Positions 27,242-33,122 of a stretch of 33,122 nucleotides of DNA are shown here, one piece after another (position 1 is the stretch's first letter; every line of letters begins with the position of its first letter). The DNA comes from Streptococcus pseudopneumoniae (GTDB taxonomy: Bacteria; Bacillota; Bacilli; Lactobacillales; Streptococcaceae), in the NCBI RefSeq assembly GCF_001068775.1, contig NZ_JWAJ01000012.1, positions 1 to 33,122 on the forward strand. Direction: 5' to 3'. The notes under the pieces were generated by a model. It saw only the letters and a list, made by a program, of their open reading frames with translations. It had not been told where the DNA came from and did not search any database. The translations under genes were made by a program, and so were the position numbers.

Positions 27242-27266
27242 AAAAGGATCTTTTGATCCTTTTTTG
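27241..27266. terminator. Bidirectional intrinsic terminator
   Basis: AAAAAGGATC and GATCCTTTTTT pair around TTTT, with T- and A-runs on both sides. It sits between two convergent units. Confidence 0.9.
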
Positions 27267-27293
27267 TATACTCATAAACTAATACTCCTTTGA

Positions 27294-28814
27294 TTATTGC
27301 TTAAGTATTCCTTCTTTAAGGAGAAAGTCCCGTGCTACTTCTTCAGCTGATTTACCTTCCACACTAACCTGGTAGTTCATCTGACTCATCTGGCTCTCAG
27401 TGATTTTACCAGCTAGTTTATTGAGGACTGCTTCCAACTCAGGATGTTTTTCGAGTAATTCAGCTTTCATGAGTGGAGCGCCTTGATAAGGAGGGAAGAG
27501 GTGTTGATCGTCTTCTAAAATTTGAAGTTGGTAACGCTCGATTTCAGGGTCTGTCGAGTAAACTTCCATAATCTGAATATCTCCAGCCTTAATCGCATCA
27601 TAGCGAAGGGCTGGCTCCATGGTTGCCACATTGAGATTCAATCCATAAACAGACTGCAAGCCCTTGTTTCCATCCTCACGGTCATTAAACTCTAGAGTGA
27701 ATCCCGCCTTGAGCTGTCCTTCTACTTTTTTCAAGTCTGAAATCGTCTTAAGCCCATATTCTTGCGCAATTTTTTTAGGAACTGCTATAGCATAAGTGTT
27801 TTGATAAGCCATGGGTTTAAGAAAGGCTAGTTGATCCTGTTTGGCAATGCCGTCACGAGCCACCTCGTAAACCTTTTCCGGGTCATGCCCAATTTGTGGC
27901 GATGGTTGGAGGAGACTCTCTGTCACTGTTCCAGAAAATTCTGGATAGATATCAATGTCCCCTTTTTTCAGCGCTTGATAAAGGAAATCTGTCTTCCCAA
28001 AGTTAGGCTTGACCGTCACCGTCATATCCGTATTTTCCTCGATGAGAAGTTTATACATATTCATGAGAATCTCAGGCTCAGGTCCCAACTTCCCAGCAAT
28101 GACGAGATTGTCTTTCTCATTATGTGGAATAATGCTTGGAGCATAACTAACTCCCAAACCAAGGAACATAACAGCAAAGGCCGCAACAATTGTACGCAAC
28201 TTTGCCTTTTCCAACCATTTGAGAATGACATTAAAGAGAATGGCTAAGATAGCCGATGAAATAGCCCCGATTAAAATCAGACTAGCATTCCGACGATCAA
28301 TACCCAAAAGGATAAAGGAGCCCAATCCACCAGCTCCCACAAGAGCGGCTAAAGTCGCTGTCCCAATGATCATAACGGTTGCTGTACGAACCCCCGATAC
28401 AATGACAGGCATGGCAAGTGGAATTTCAAACTTCTTGAGTCGCTCCCACTTGGTCATCCCAAAAGCAATCCCTGCTTCCTCAAGACTAGGATCAATCCCG
28501 TTCAAGGCTGTGATCGTATTTTCTAAAATCGGGAAAATAGCGTAGATGACAAGGGCTGTAAGGGCTGGTAAGGTTCCAATCCCCATGAAAGGGATAAAGA
28601 GACCCAACAAAGCCATTGAGGGAATAGTCTGGAAGATACCCGCAACTTGTAGTACCCAATTCGCTGCCTTTTTGTGACCATTTAGATAAACCGCAAGTGG
28701 GATGGTTAGAAAAATAGCGACCAATAAGGTCAAAAGCGATAATTGTAGGTGTTGACCAAGAGCGGTTACCCATTCACTAAATCGCTCTTGAAAGGTTGAA
28801 ATCAAATTAGACAT
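27294..28814 (-). CDS. proWX: Fused permease and substrate-binding protein, choline/betaine ABC importer
   Basis: 506 residues from the ATG at 28814, chosen by GGAGG upstream. The first half (about residues 1-210) is a six-segment OpuAB/ProW-type permease, with the EAA-like loop [26 protein letters not shown]. The rest, beginning near [19 protein letters not shown], is a choline/glycine-betaine binding protein tethered outside the membrane, with the [14 protein letters not shown] segment. Fusion replaces a separate lipoprotein, as in other lactic streptococci. The ATPase gene upstream overlaps by eight bases. Choline is the likely substrate in a mitis-group organism, which needs it for its teichoic acids, but betaine cannot be excluded. 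Confidence 0.93.
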   Translation of the reverse strand: MSNLISTFQERFSEWVTALGQHLQLSLLTLLVAIFLTIPLAVYLNGHKKAANWVLQVAGIFQTIPSMALLGLFIPFMGIGTLPALTALVIYAIFPILENTITALNGIDPSLEEAGIAFGMTKWERLKKFEIPLAMPVIVSGVRTATVMIIGTATLAALVGAGGLGSFILLGIDRRNASLILIGAISSAILAILFNVILKWLEKAKLRTIVAAFAVMFLGLGVSYAPSIIPHNEKDNLVIAGKLGPEPEILMNMYKLLIEENTDMTVTVKPNFGKTDFLYQALKKGDIDIYPEFSGTVTESLLQPSPQIGHDPEKVYEVARDGIAKQDQLAFLKPMAYQNTYAIAVPKKIAQEYGLKTISDLKKVEGQLKAGFTLEFNDREDGNKGLQSVYGLNLNVATMEPALRYDAIKAGDIQIMEVYSTDPEIERYQLQILEDDQHLFPPYQGAPLMKAELLEKHPELEAVLNKLAGKITESQMSQMNYQVSVEGKSAEEVARDFLLKEGILKQ

Positions 28815-29535
28815 GAAGGCTACCTCCAAACAAGTTTGCTACAAAGTCTGTCGCAGGCGCTTGTAAAATTGTTTCAGGTTCTGCGACCTGGCGAATTTCT
28901 CCATCCTGTAAAACAGCAATTCGATCGCCTAATTTCAAGGCCTCGTCCGTATCATGAGTAACGAAGATGGTCGTCATACCGAACTCCTTGTGCAAGTCTT
29001 TGGTGAGAGCTTGCAACTGCTTGCGAGAAATGGCATCTAAGGCTGAAAAAGGCTCGTCCATCAATAGAATCTTTGGTTCCCCAATGATGGCCCGCACAAT
29101 CCCAATCCGCTGTTGCTCCCCACCAGATAACTCGCTTGGTAACCGATGAGCATACTCTGCAGCAAGCAGACCAACCTTATCCAAGAGTTCTTCTGTTTTA
29201 GAAGTGATTTGTTCTTTAGTCCAGCCCTTCATCTCAGGAATGAGAGCAATATTTTCCGCAACTGTCAAGTTAGGAAATAGGGCAATAGCTTGAAGGACAT
29301 AGCCGGTACTGAGACGTAACTCCCGTTCGTCATAGTCTTTGATGCGTTTCCCATCCATATAGATATTGCCATCTGTCGGTTCCAAAAGACGATTGACCAT
29401 CTTGATCATAGTGGTCTTCCCAGATCCTGAAGGACCCACTAGCACCATGAATTCTCCATTTTCAATGCGAAGATTGACATCTTTTAAAATGTTTTTATCC
29501 GTGTAGCGCAAGGCTACATGTTTGTATTCAATCAT
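28807..29535 (-). CDS. proV: ATP-binding subunit of choline/betaine ABC importer
   Basis: 242 residues. Walker A is GPSGSGKTT, the signature is [14 protein letters not shown], Walker B is [12 protein letters not shown], and the switch His is in VTHDTDEA. It is shorter than the roughly 400-residue ProV/OpuAA proteins because the regulatory CBS domains are missing, so osmotic gating through CBS is not expected. It overlaps proWX and the upstream NAD(P)-binding gene by eight bases each. Confidence 0.93.
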   Translation of the reverse strand: MIEYKHVALRYTDKNILKDVNLRIENGEFMVLVGPSGSGKTTMIKMVNRLLEPTDGNIYMDGKRIKDYDERELRLSTGYVLQAIALFPNLTVAENIALIPEMKGWTKEQITSKTEELLDKVGLLAAEYAHRLPSELSGGEQQRIGIVRAIIGEPKILLMDEPFSALDAISRKQLQALTKDLHKEFGMTTIFVTHDTDEALKLGDRIAVLQDGEIRQVAEPETILQAPATDFVANLFGGSLHV

Positions 29536-30382
29536 GTTCTTCCTCTATAAGTTTTCTATCTCTAAGAGTATCCAATAGGCTACTTGCCGGATGCCCTAGG
29601 ACTTTTTCGATATCTGTTGAAACCCCAGCTTGTTCCCCAACTTTGATAGCTGTATAAGTGCTGACCCAGGCATCGTACTCCCAAGTTTGTGCTGGCCATT
29701 TTTTCCGTGACTCATAAGCTTCTTCTACTGTTTCATCCACATACGCGATGGCCTTACCGGTCTCTTTTGAGAGAAGCGCTACGATTTCTTCCATGGAAAG
29801 ATCCTCTGGCCCTGTCAAATTCAAGCTTTGATTTTCCCATTCCTTAGGATTTAAAAGAATCTCTACTGCAACCCTAGATGTGTCCTTACGGGCAACAGCT
29901 GACACAAGACCACTGCCGGCCGGACCACGAATCTCTCCATTTTCAAGCGCCATATCAATCAGGAAGTCCAAGTAAAAATTATCTCTCAAAAAAGTGTAGG
30001 TGAACCCTAACTCCTTGATATAGGATTCCGTCTGGGCATGATCTCGAGACAAGGTGAAAGTTGCCTTCTCATCTGCCCCATAAAAGGAGGTATAGACGAT
30101 ATGCTCTACTCCTGCTAGGTTTGCAGCATCTAAAAAGTCCTTGTGTTCCTTGACACGCTCTTGATTTTCCCGAGTAGAAACCATCAACAAGATATCAATA
30201 CCCTTCAAGGCCTCAACCACCTCTGGAGTATTGGCATACGATATTCTACGGATTTCCGCAGACGCATAGATCTTTGCACGCTCTGGGCTTCGTGCTAAAT
30301 GGACGGAAGCAATTCCTTTTTGATCTATAAGATTCGCCACATAAGAACCTAATTTCCCTGTTACCCCCGTAATACCAATCAT
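29528..30382 (-). CDS. NmrA/QorB-like NAD(P)-binding oxidoreductase
   Basis: 284 residues. The N-terminal GITGVTGKLGSYVANLI is a GxxGxxG Rossmann dinucleotide site. VHLARSPERAKIYA and VYTSFYGADEKATFTLSRDH fit atypical short-chain dehydrogenases of the NmrA type, to which the QorB quinone reductases belong. The usual catalytic Tyr-x-x-x-Lys of classical SDRs is not evident. It lies between a MarR regulator and the proV-proWX importer in one operon, and overlaps proV by eight bases. The substrate is unknown, and a redox-sensing role is possible. Confidence 0.88.
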   Translation of the reverse strand: MIGITGVTGKLGSYVANLIDQKGIASVHLARSPERAKIYASAEIRRISYANTPEVVEALKGIDILLMVSTRENQERVKEHKDFLDAANLAGVEHIVYTSFYGADEKATFTLSRDHAQTESYIKELGFTYTFLRDNFYLDFLIDMALENGEIRGPAGSGLVSAVARKDTSRVAVEILLNPKEWENQSLNLTGPEDLSMEEIVALLSKETGKAIAYVDETVEEAYESRKKWPAQTWEYDAWVSTYTAIKVGEQAGVSTDIEKVLGHPASSLLDTLRDRKLIEEEHD

Positions 30383-30400
30383 AACTGTAACTTCCTTTCC

Positions 30401-30850
30401 TTAGATGTCATTTTCTTTAGCTTTTAGATTTGTGATAATACGCTCTTGATAAGCCTCAAATTCTCGGATTTCTTGATTGGAAAATCCTTGGTAGAAAATT
30501 TCACCCAATTCTTTACTAACACGGTCTCCAATTTCTTTTTGCGCCCAACCGAGGTCTGTCAAAGAGATATATTTTTTCCTTTTATCTTGTGTGCAAGGTT
30601 GAATCGTGACCAAGCCTTGTTCTTCCAATTTCTTAACCATACTGGTCAATGTATTATTGGCTAGACCCGTCGCAAGAGCGATATCGGTCGCTGTAGCGCA
30701 CCCCAACTCTTGCTTCCACAAAATCGTTAAAATTTTTCCCTGTTCACTTCTGTATTGAGCATCTGGTTGCTTGCTCAATAGTTTTTGAAAGATACGCCCG
30801 TTTAACAATCGAATCTGTAGAGCTTGGTATCCCCCTAACATCTTGTCCAT
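30401..30850 (-). CDS. MarR-family transcriptional regulator
   Basis: 149 residues. The winged helix is visible: ATATDIALATGLANNTLTSM is the recognition segment and GLVTIQPCTQDKRKKYISLT the wing. Single Cys residues lie at the start of the helix-turn-helix (GCATATD) and in the wing (QPCTQD), which could make it sensitive to thiol oxidation. It is the first gene of a four-gene unit with an NmrA/QorB-like enzyme and the proV-proWX importer. Two 12-bp operators flank its promoter, so it probably represses its own operon. AAGGAG precedes the start. Confidence 0.92.
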   Translation of the reverse strand: MDKMLGGYQALQIRLLNGRIFQKLLSKQPDAQYRSEQGKILTILWKQELGCATATDIALATGLANNTLTSMVKKLEEQGLVTIQPCTQDKRKKYISLTDLGWAQKEIGDRVSKELGEIFYQGFSNQEIREFEAYQERIITNLKAKENDI

Positions 30851-30866
30851 TTTGTCTCCTTTTTTG

Positions 30867-30878
30867 TTCTATATCGAA
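30867..30878. promoter_or_regulatory. MarR operator, downstream copy
   Basis: TTCTATATCGAA lies just after the transcription start expected for marR. It is the exact reverse complement of the copy at 30922-30933. Confidence 0.75.
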
Positions 30879-30888
30879 CCTTTTAGTT

Positions 30889-30917
30889 ATTGTAACACCC
30901 TAAATTACATCTGTCAA
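30889..30917 (-). promoter_or_regulatory. Promoter of the marR operon
   Basis: TTGACA (30917-30912), 17-bp spacer, TACAAT (30894-30889) on the minus strand. It is a near-consensus promoter framed by two operator copies. Confidence 0.88.
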
Positions 30918-30921
30918 CTAT

Positions 30922-30933
30922 TTCGATATAGAA
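30922..30933. promoter_or_regulatory. MarR operator, upstream copy
   Basis: TTCGATATAGAA ends four bases from the -35 hexamer. The TTCnATATnGAA half-symmetric form fits a MarR dimer site. Confidence 0.75.
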
Positions 30934-30935
30934 AT

Positions 30936-30967
30936 AATAAAAAACTTCCTACCAAAAAGTAGAAAGT
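30936..30967 (-). terminator. Candidate terminator upstream of marR
   Basis: On the minus strand ACTTTCTAC pairs with GTAGGAAGT (one G-U pair) around TTTTTG and is followed by TTTTTATT. It would end leftward transcription arriving from the AT-rich region on the right. Confidence 0.6.
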
Positions 30968-31096
30968 CATCATTTTTATAAAATTAAACATGAATCACAT
31001 CTGAAGCATTCCCCTTAAAGAAACTACTATGGACTAGATAAGGACCATACTTAGAATTTTGACTAGAAACCAAGCATAAAGGAATGATAAAAATTT
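30968..31096. other. AT-rich intergenic stretch without a supported gene
   Basis: Together with the doubtful ORF at 31097-31342, this is part of a gap of about 660 bases between the marR and acetyltransferase starts. No tRNA, known riboswitch or clear promoter was seen in this part. Confidence 0.5.
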
Positions 31097-31342
31097 TTAT
31101 AAAATATAGTAAACAAAAGAGTAGAAAAGACTAAAACTAAGATTCCTTAATTCAAAAAAATAAAGATAAAAGAAAATTAAAGAATTTAATAGAATATTAA
31201 ATCCCCTAGCAAAACTAGCTAATAAGATATTCGTCTTGATCTGAGGATTAAAAAGTTTGACAAGAAACAAGGCTAATAAAGAAGTATTATAGATACAAAT
31301 TGGCTTGTAATCATGACGATAGGGAACTAAAAACAAGAACAA
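31097..31342 (-). CDS. Doubtful small hydrophobic ORF, possible gene remnant
   Basis: 81 codons, strongly AT-rich, with two hydrophobic stretches (around TSLLALFLVKLF and ILLNSLIFFYLYFF). No ribosome-binding site is evident before the ATG, and the MITE-like element lies directly upstream. A terminator-like hairpin at 30936-30967 shows that something may be transcribed leftward here. It could be the tail of a decayed membrane protein gene cut by the inserted element, or a chance ORF in AT-rich DNA. No family is recognised. Confidence 0.3.
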   Translation of the reverse strand: MFLFLVPYRHDYKPICIYNTSLLALFLVKLFNPQIKTNILLASFARGFNILLNSLIFFYLYFFELRNLSFSLFYSFVYYIL

Positions 31343-31349
31343 AGAATGC

Positions 31350-31438
31350 TATAGTGGATTGAACTTAGAGTAGTACAATATAGATTCTAAAACATTTTTA
31401 GCAGTCTTGGTGTACTGTTCTAGATTCATTCTACTATA
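31350..31438. mobile_element. MITE-like element, about 89 bp, TA-flanked inverted repeats
   Basis: TATAGTGGATTGAA at the left end is matched by TTCATTCTACTATA at the right (12 of 14 complementary positions). The similarity continues inward for about 28 bases (TAGTACA against TGTACTG). Both ends start with TA, as in elements that duplicate a TA target, such as the IS630/Tc1 group. There is no coding sequence inside. It would have to be mobilised in trans. The family is an inference. Confidence 0.6.
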
Positions 31439-31444
31439 TTTTCC

Positions 31445-31469
31445 ATATAAAAGTAGACAAATGTCTACT
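31445..31469 (-). terminator. Terminator of the RimJ/RimL-type gene
   Basis: On the minus strand AGTAGACA pairs with TGTCTACT around TT and is followed by TTTATAT. It lies about 41 bases after the acetyltransferase stop. Confidence 0.65.
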
Positions 31470-31509
31470 AGAAATGTTTAGTTTTGGCAAACGACTGGGA
31501 ATGATGATG

Positions 31510-32022
31510 CTATAGATTCCTTATCTCAAATACTGCCGTATGAATCCACTCGTTATGCATTTGAAAGTCATTCTCTATGATTCTACTAAAGGTGAAACCA
31601 TTTTTTAAAAGCACTCTCTGAGAAGCCTGATTGTCCCTTGCCGTCCCTGCGATAATCTTATGTAAACCATAAGTAGTAAAGGCCTTTTCTAAAACGAGTT
31701 TAACTGCTTCGCTTGCATATCCTAAATTGGTAACATTTTCTCCAATCCTATATCCAAGTTCTGCTGTTTTTCTATCCTTCCCTAAAACACTTAAATTGAT
31801 TCTTCCGACCATAGTACCTTGTGCATCTCTAATAAGATGCATGTAGACATCATGATTCTCTTGTTCCCTTAACAATTCCCTTGTAATCTCTTTAAAACCT
31901 TCTGAATCAAAATAGGTAGCTGGTCTAGGAGGTAGACTCCGCTCAAAATACTCCCGATTTTCTTTTTCAAAAGAATAAACATCTATACTATTTTCTTCAG
32001 ACATCAGCTCTAGACTTATCAT
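31510..32022 (-). CDS. RimJ/RimL-type GNAT acetyltransferase
   Basis: 170 residues. Typical pieces are VGRINLSVLGKDRKTAELGY, the acetyl-CoA loop IGENVTNLGYASEAVKLVLE, and ARDNQASQRVLLKNGFTFSR. This family acetylates N-terminal amino groups of ribosomal proteins, or other amines and antibiotics. The acceptor is unknown. The coding sequence is AT-rich like the surrounding accessory DNA. The Shine-Dalgarno is weak (GGAAATGG). Confidence 0.88.
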   Translation of the reverse strand: MISLELMSEENSIDVYSFEKENREYFERSLPPRPATYFDSEGFKEITRELLREQENHDVYMHLIRDAQGTMVGRINLSVLGKDRKTAELGYRIGENVTNLGYASEAVKLVLEKAFTTYGLHKIIAGTARDNQASQRVLLKNGFTFSRIIENDFQMHNEWIHTAVFEIRNL

Positions 32023-32147
32023 TGTAAACCATTTCCTATCATTCTATAAATTCAAATGTACTCATGTTCACATAAAGTGACATTTACAGAATTTACAGAG
32101 ATATCTTAATTTATTCATATCGTATCTACATTATAACACAACATACT

Positions 32148-32279
32148 ATGAAGAAAAATAATATCCGTCAAGGTCCTCATAAATTCCAACATCTTGCTAA
32201 ACAAGCTGGAACGCTTATGGAAGCTGTTTTTGAACCCTACTTGCTTCATCTTCATAAAATGACCATGACTTACAAATAA
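32148..32279 (+). CDS. Small ORF of 43 codons, unknown
   Basis: The frame encodes a basic peptide beginning MKKNNIRQGPHKF and ending LLHLHKMTMTYK. TATAAC lies 11 bases upstream, but no ribosome-binding site is evident. The sequence is less AT-skewed than its surroundings, so it may be a remnant of a larger gene (for example the end of a transposase or helix-turn-helix protein) rather than an independent gene. No match is recalled. The reverse strand has a similar-length frame at 32115-32297 that is probably its shadow. Confidence 0.25.
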   Translation: MKKNNIRQGPHKFQHLAKQAGTLMEAVFEPYLLHLHKMTMTYK

Positions 32280-32282
32280 AGA

Positions 32283-32310
32283 AGAAAAACATCTCAAATT
32301 TGATGAGATG
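32283..32310 (-). terminator. Terminator of the DUF6287-like gene
   Basis: On the minus strand CATCTCA pairs with TGAGATG around TCAAATT and is followed by TTTTTC. It begins ten bases after the stop codon at 32320. Confidence 0.7.
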
Positions 32311-32319
32311 GTTAATCAT

Positions 32320-32904
32320 TTAGTCTACTTTATAAAAAACTTGTTCTGAGCTAGTTGGAGCAGCTTGACCAGCAGTAAGCCTGTTTTTACTTAAGTCAGA
32401 ATCTAACCCAGCTATAGTAAGTCCAGCAGGATAAATACTCATTCCATACCCTGTAAAACCAGATCTAACGCTGAAGTTAACACTCCCATCGCTAGCTATG
32501 CTCACTTTCTCAATGTTCCCACTATTTACTAGTCCACTTTTATCGAATGTAAACTCTTGCCCAAGTCCATTTCTCCATGTTCCAACTAGAGTAGAGAAAT
32601 CTCCATTTAGAATGGCTTGCTCATCTATTTTTTGTGATTTAGCATTCGTTTGCTCTTCTTGTGTCGAAGGTTTTTCCTCCGTAGTCGTAATACTATCTTG
32701 AGTAGTTGTTAAACTAGTGGTCGTTGTTGCACTTGTTGTACTAGTTGATGTCGTACTAGTAGTAGAAACTTGTTCTGTTGGAGTACTTACTGCTTCTGCA
32801 TCTTGCTTCTTATGATTAAAGAAGAACATAAAACTTATCAGTACTATAGCAATTAAGCAACTTAACAGAATCAAAATCCAATTGATGCCTTTTCCTATTT
32901 TCAT
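32320..32904 (-). CDS. Membrane-anchored Ser/Thr-rich protein with DUF6287-like domain
   Basis: 194 residues. A single N-terminal hydrophobic segment (about residues 9-30) has no lipobox-type cysteine arrangement, so it is an uncleaved anchor. Residues about 40-85 are almost all Thr, Ser, Glu and Gln (TTSTTSTSTTSATTTTSLTTT), a low-complexity spacer that may be glycosylated. The C-terminal part starts AILNGDFSTLVGTWRNGLGQEFTF, which matches the DUF6287 pattern of streptococcal surface proteins as I recall it. Function is unknown. AAAGGAG supports the start. Ser/Thr codons in the spacer are repetitive (ACT/AGT), which can allow length variation by slippage. Confidence 0.85.
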   Translation of the reverse strand: MKIGKGINWILILLSCLIAIVLISFMFFFNHKKQDAEAVSTPTEQVSTTSTTSTSTTSATTTTSLTTTQDSITTTEEKPSTQEEQTNAKSQKIDEQAILNGDFSTLVGTWRNGLGQEFTFDKSGLVNSGNIEKVSIASDGSVNFSVRSGFTGYGMSIYPAGLTIAGLDSDLSKNRLTAGQAAPTSSEQVFYKVD

Positions 32905-32933
32905 TTATAACTCCTTTAAATTATTCGTATTTA

Positions 32934-32958
32934 ATTATATCATACTAAACTCATACTA
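32934..32958 (-). promoter_or_regulatory. Promoter with direct repeats for the DUF6287-like gene
   Basis: TGA-TATAAT (32942-32934 on the minus strand) is an extended -10. Two copies of TAGTATGA (32958-32951 and 32947-32940) lie 11 bp apart directly upstream and abut the -10. An 11-bp period puts both copies on one face of the helix, as for many response-regulator sites. Confidence 0.55.
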
Positions 32959-33023
32959 GGAAGAAATTGTATAAGACAAAGACTATTGGTGTGAATTTGG
33001 GGGTGAACTCTCTATTGAGGATT

Positions 33024-33052
33024 AAAAAAGAACACCCCGAAAGGTGCTCTTT
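33024..33052 (-). terminator. Terminator for a gene right of the window
   Basis: On the minus strand AAAGAGCACC pairs with GGTGTTCTTT (one G-U) around TTTCGG and is followed by TTTTTTAAT. No gene inside the window can use it, so a leftward gene beyond the right edge is expected. Confidence 0.7.
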
Positions 33053-33058
33053 GTAAGT

Positions 33059-33110
33059 AGGCTCTATAATTTCTGTAGTGGGTAAATCCCCTATAGATAT
33101 TATGGAGCCT
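33059..33110. repeat. Imperfect 52-bp palindrome at the right edge, possible IS terminus
   Basis: AGGCTCTATAATTTCTGTAG is complementary to CTATAGATATTATGGAGCCT at 17 of 20 positions, with a 12-base loop (TGGGTAAATCCC, itself a partial dyad). GGCTCT/GGCTCC ends are reminiscent of ISL3-type elements of streptococci, but no transposase is in view. It could also be a leader structure of the gene to the right. Confidence 0.45.
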
Positions 33111-33122
33111 ATTTCGTTGTAG

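Noticed and set aside
27831-28545. Two plus-strand frames (138 and 108 codons) inside proWX
   Set aside because: Antisense of the permease and binding-protein fusion. Protein composition is unnatural and there is no promoter.
32115-32297. 60-codon minus-strand frame
   Set aside because: No start signal, no recognisable family, and it overlaps the opposite small ORF and the terminator of the neighbouring gene.

Overview
The window looks like a chromosomal segment of a Mitis-group Streptococcus (S. mitis / S. oralis / S. pneumoniae relatives). The basis is low-GC sequence, pneumococcus-like proteins (TruA, ExoA, GalK/GalT/GalR, CzcD/SczA, fused ProWX, the prepilin peptidase of the competence pilus) and a familiar gene order. 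This assignment rests on recognising families from memory, not on a search. No rRNA, tRNA, CRISPR array, phage or complete insertion sequence was seen.

Left part (1-3980): a leftward run truA - thiD/pdxK-like kinase - ECF S component, then yqgQ and a membrane-anchored rhodanese-like protein that lacks the catalytic cysteine. Next is a GNAT acetyltransferase divergent from a type IV prepilin peptidase preceded by a ComX (cin) box. Several promoters here lie so close to the start codon that the mRNAs may be leaderless.

Tryptophan block (3949-12009, leftward): trpE-trpG-trpD-trpC-trpF-trpB-trpA is complete and tightly overlapped, and is preceded by a Trp-type T-box leader with an intrinsic terminator. 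Upstream is a second full-length trpB-like gene with its own consensus promoter and its own T-box. The trpA end overlaps the opposing prepilin peptidase gene.

Glycan and export block (12042-17775, leftward): a DegT/DnrJ aminotransferase, a monotopic phosphoglycosyl transferase, and a heterodimeric ABC exporter with one degenerate ATP site and a long structured 5' leader. Divergent from it are exoA and a VOC (glyoxalase-fold) gene, followed by a hotdog thioesterase facing them.

Galactose block (19611-24111): galK - HAD phosphatase - galT leftward, with galR divergent and an operator/cre-like site at the galK transcription start. Then come a zinc alcohol dehydrogenase (without the NmlR regulator gene remembered from the pneumococcal locus), the zinc exporter czcD, its regulator sczA divergent, and a small membrane protein.

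Right part (27294-33122): a leftward operon marR - NAD(P)-binding quinone-reductase-like gene - proV - proWX (choline/betaine-type ABC importer with fused permease and binding protein). Its promoter is bracketed by two mirror-image 12-bp operators. The last 2 kb is AT-rich and accessory: a doubtful membrane ORF, an 89-bp MITE-like element, a RimJ/RimL acetyltransferase, a small ORF, a Ser/Thr-rich anchored DUF6287-like protein, and a palindrome at the right edge that may belong to an IS terminus.
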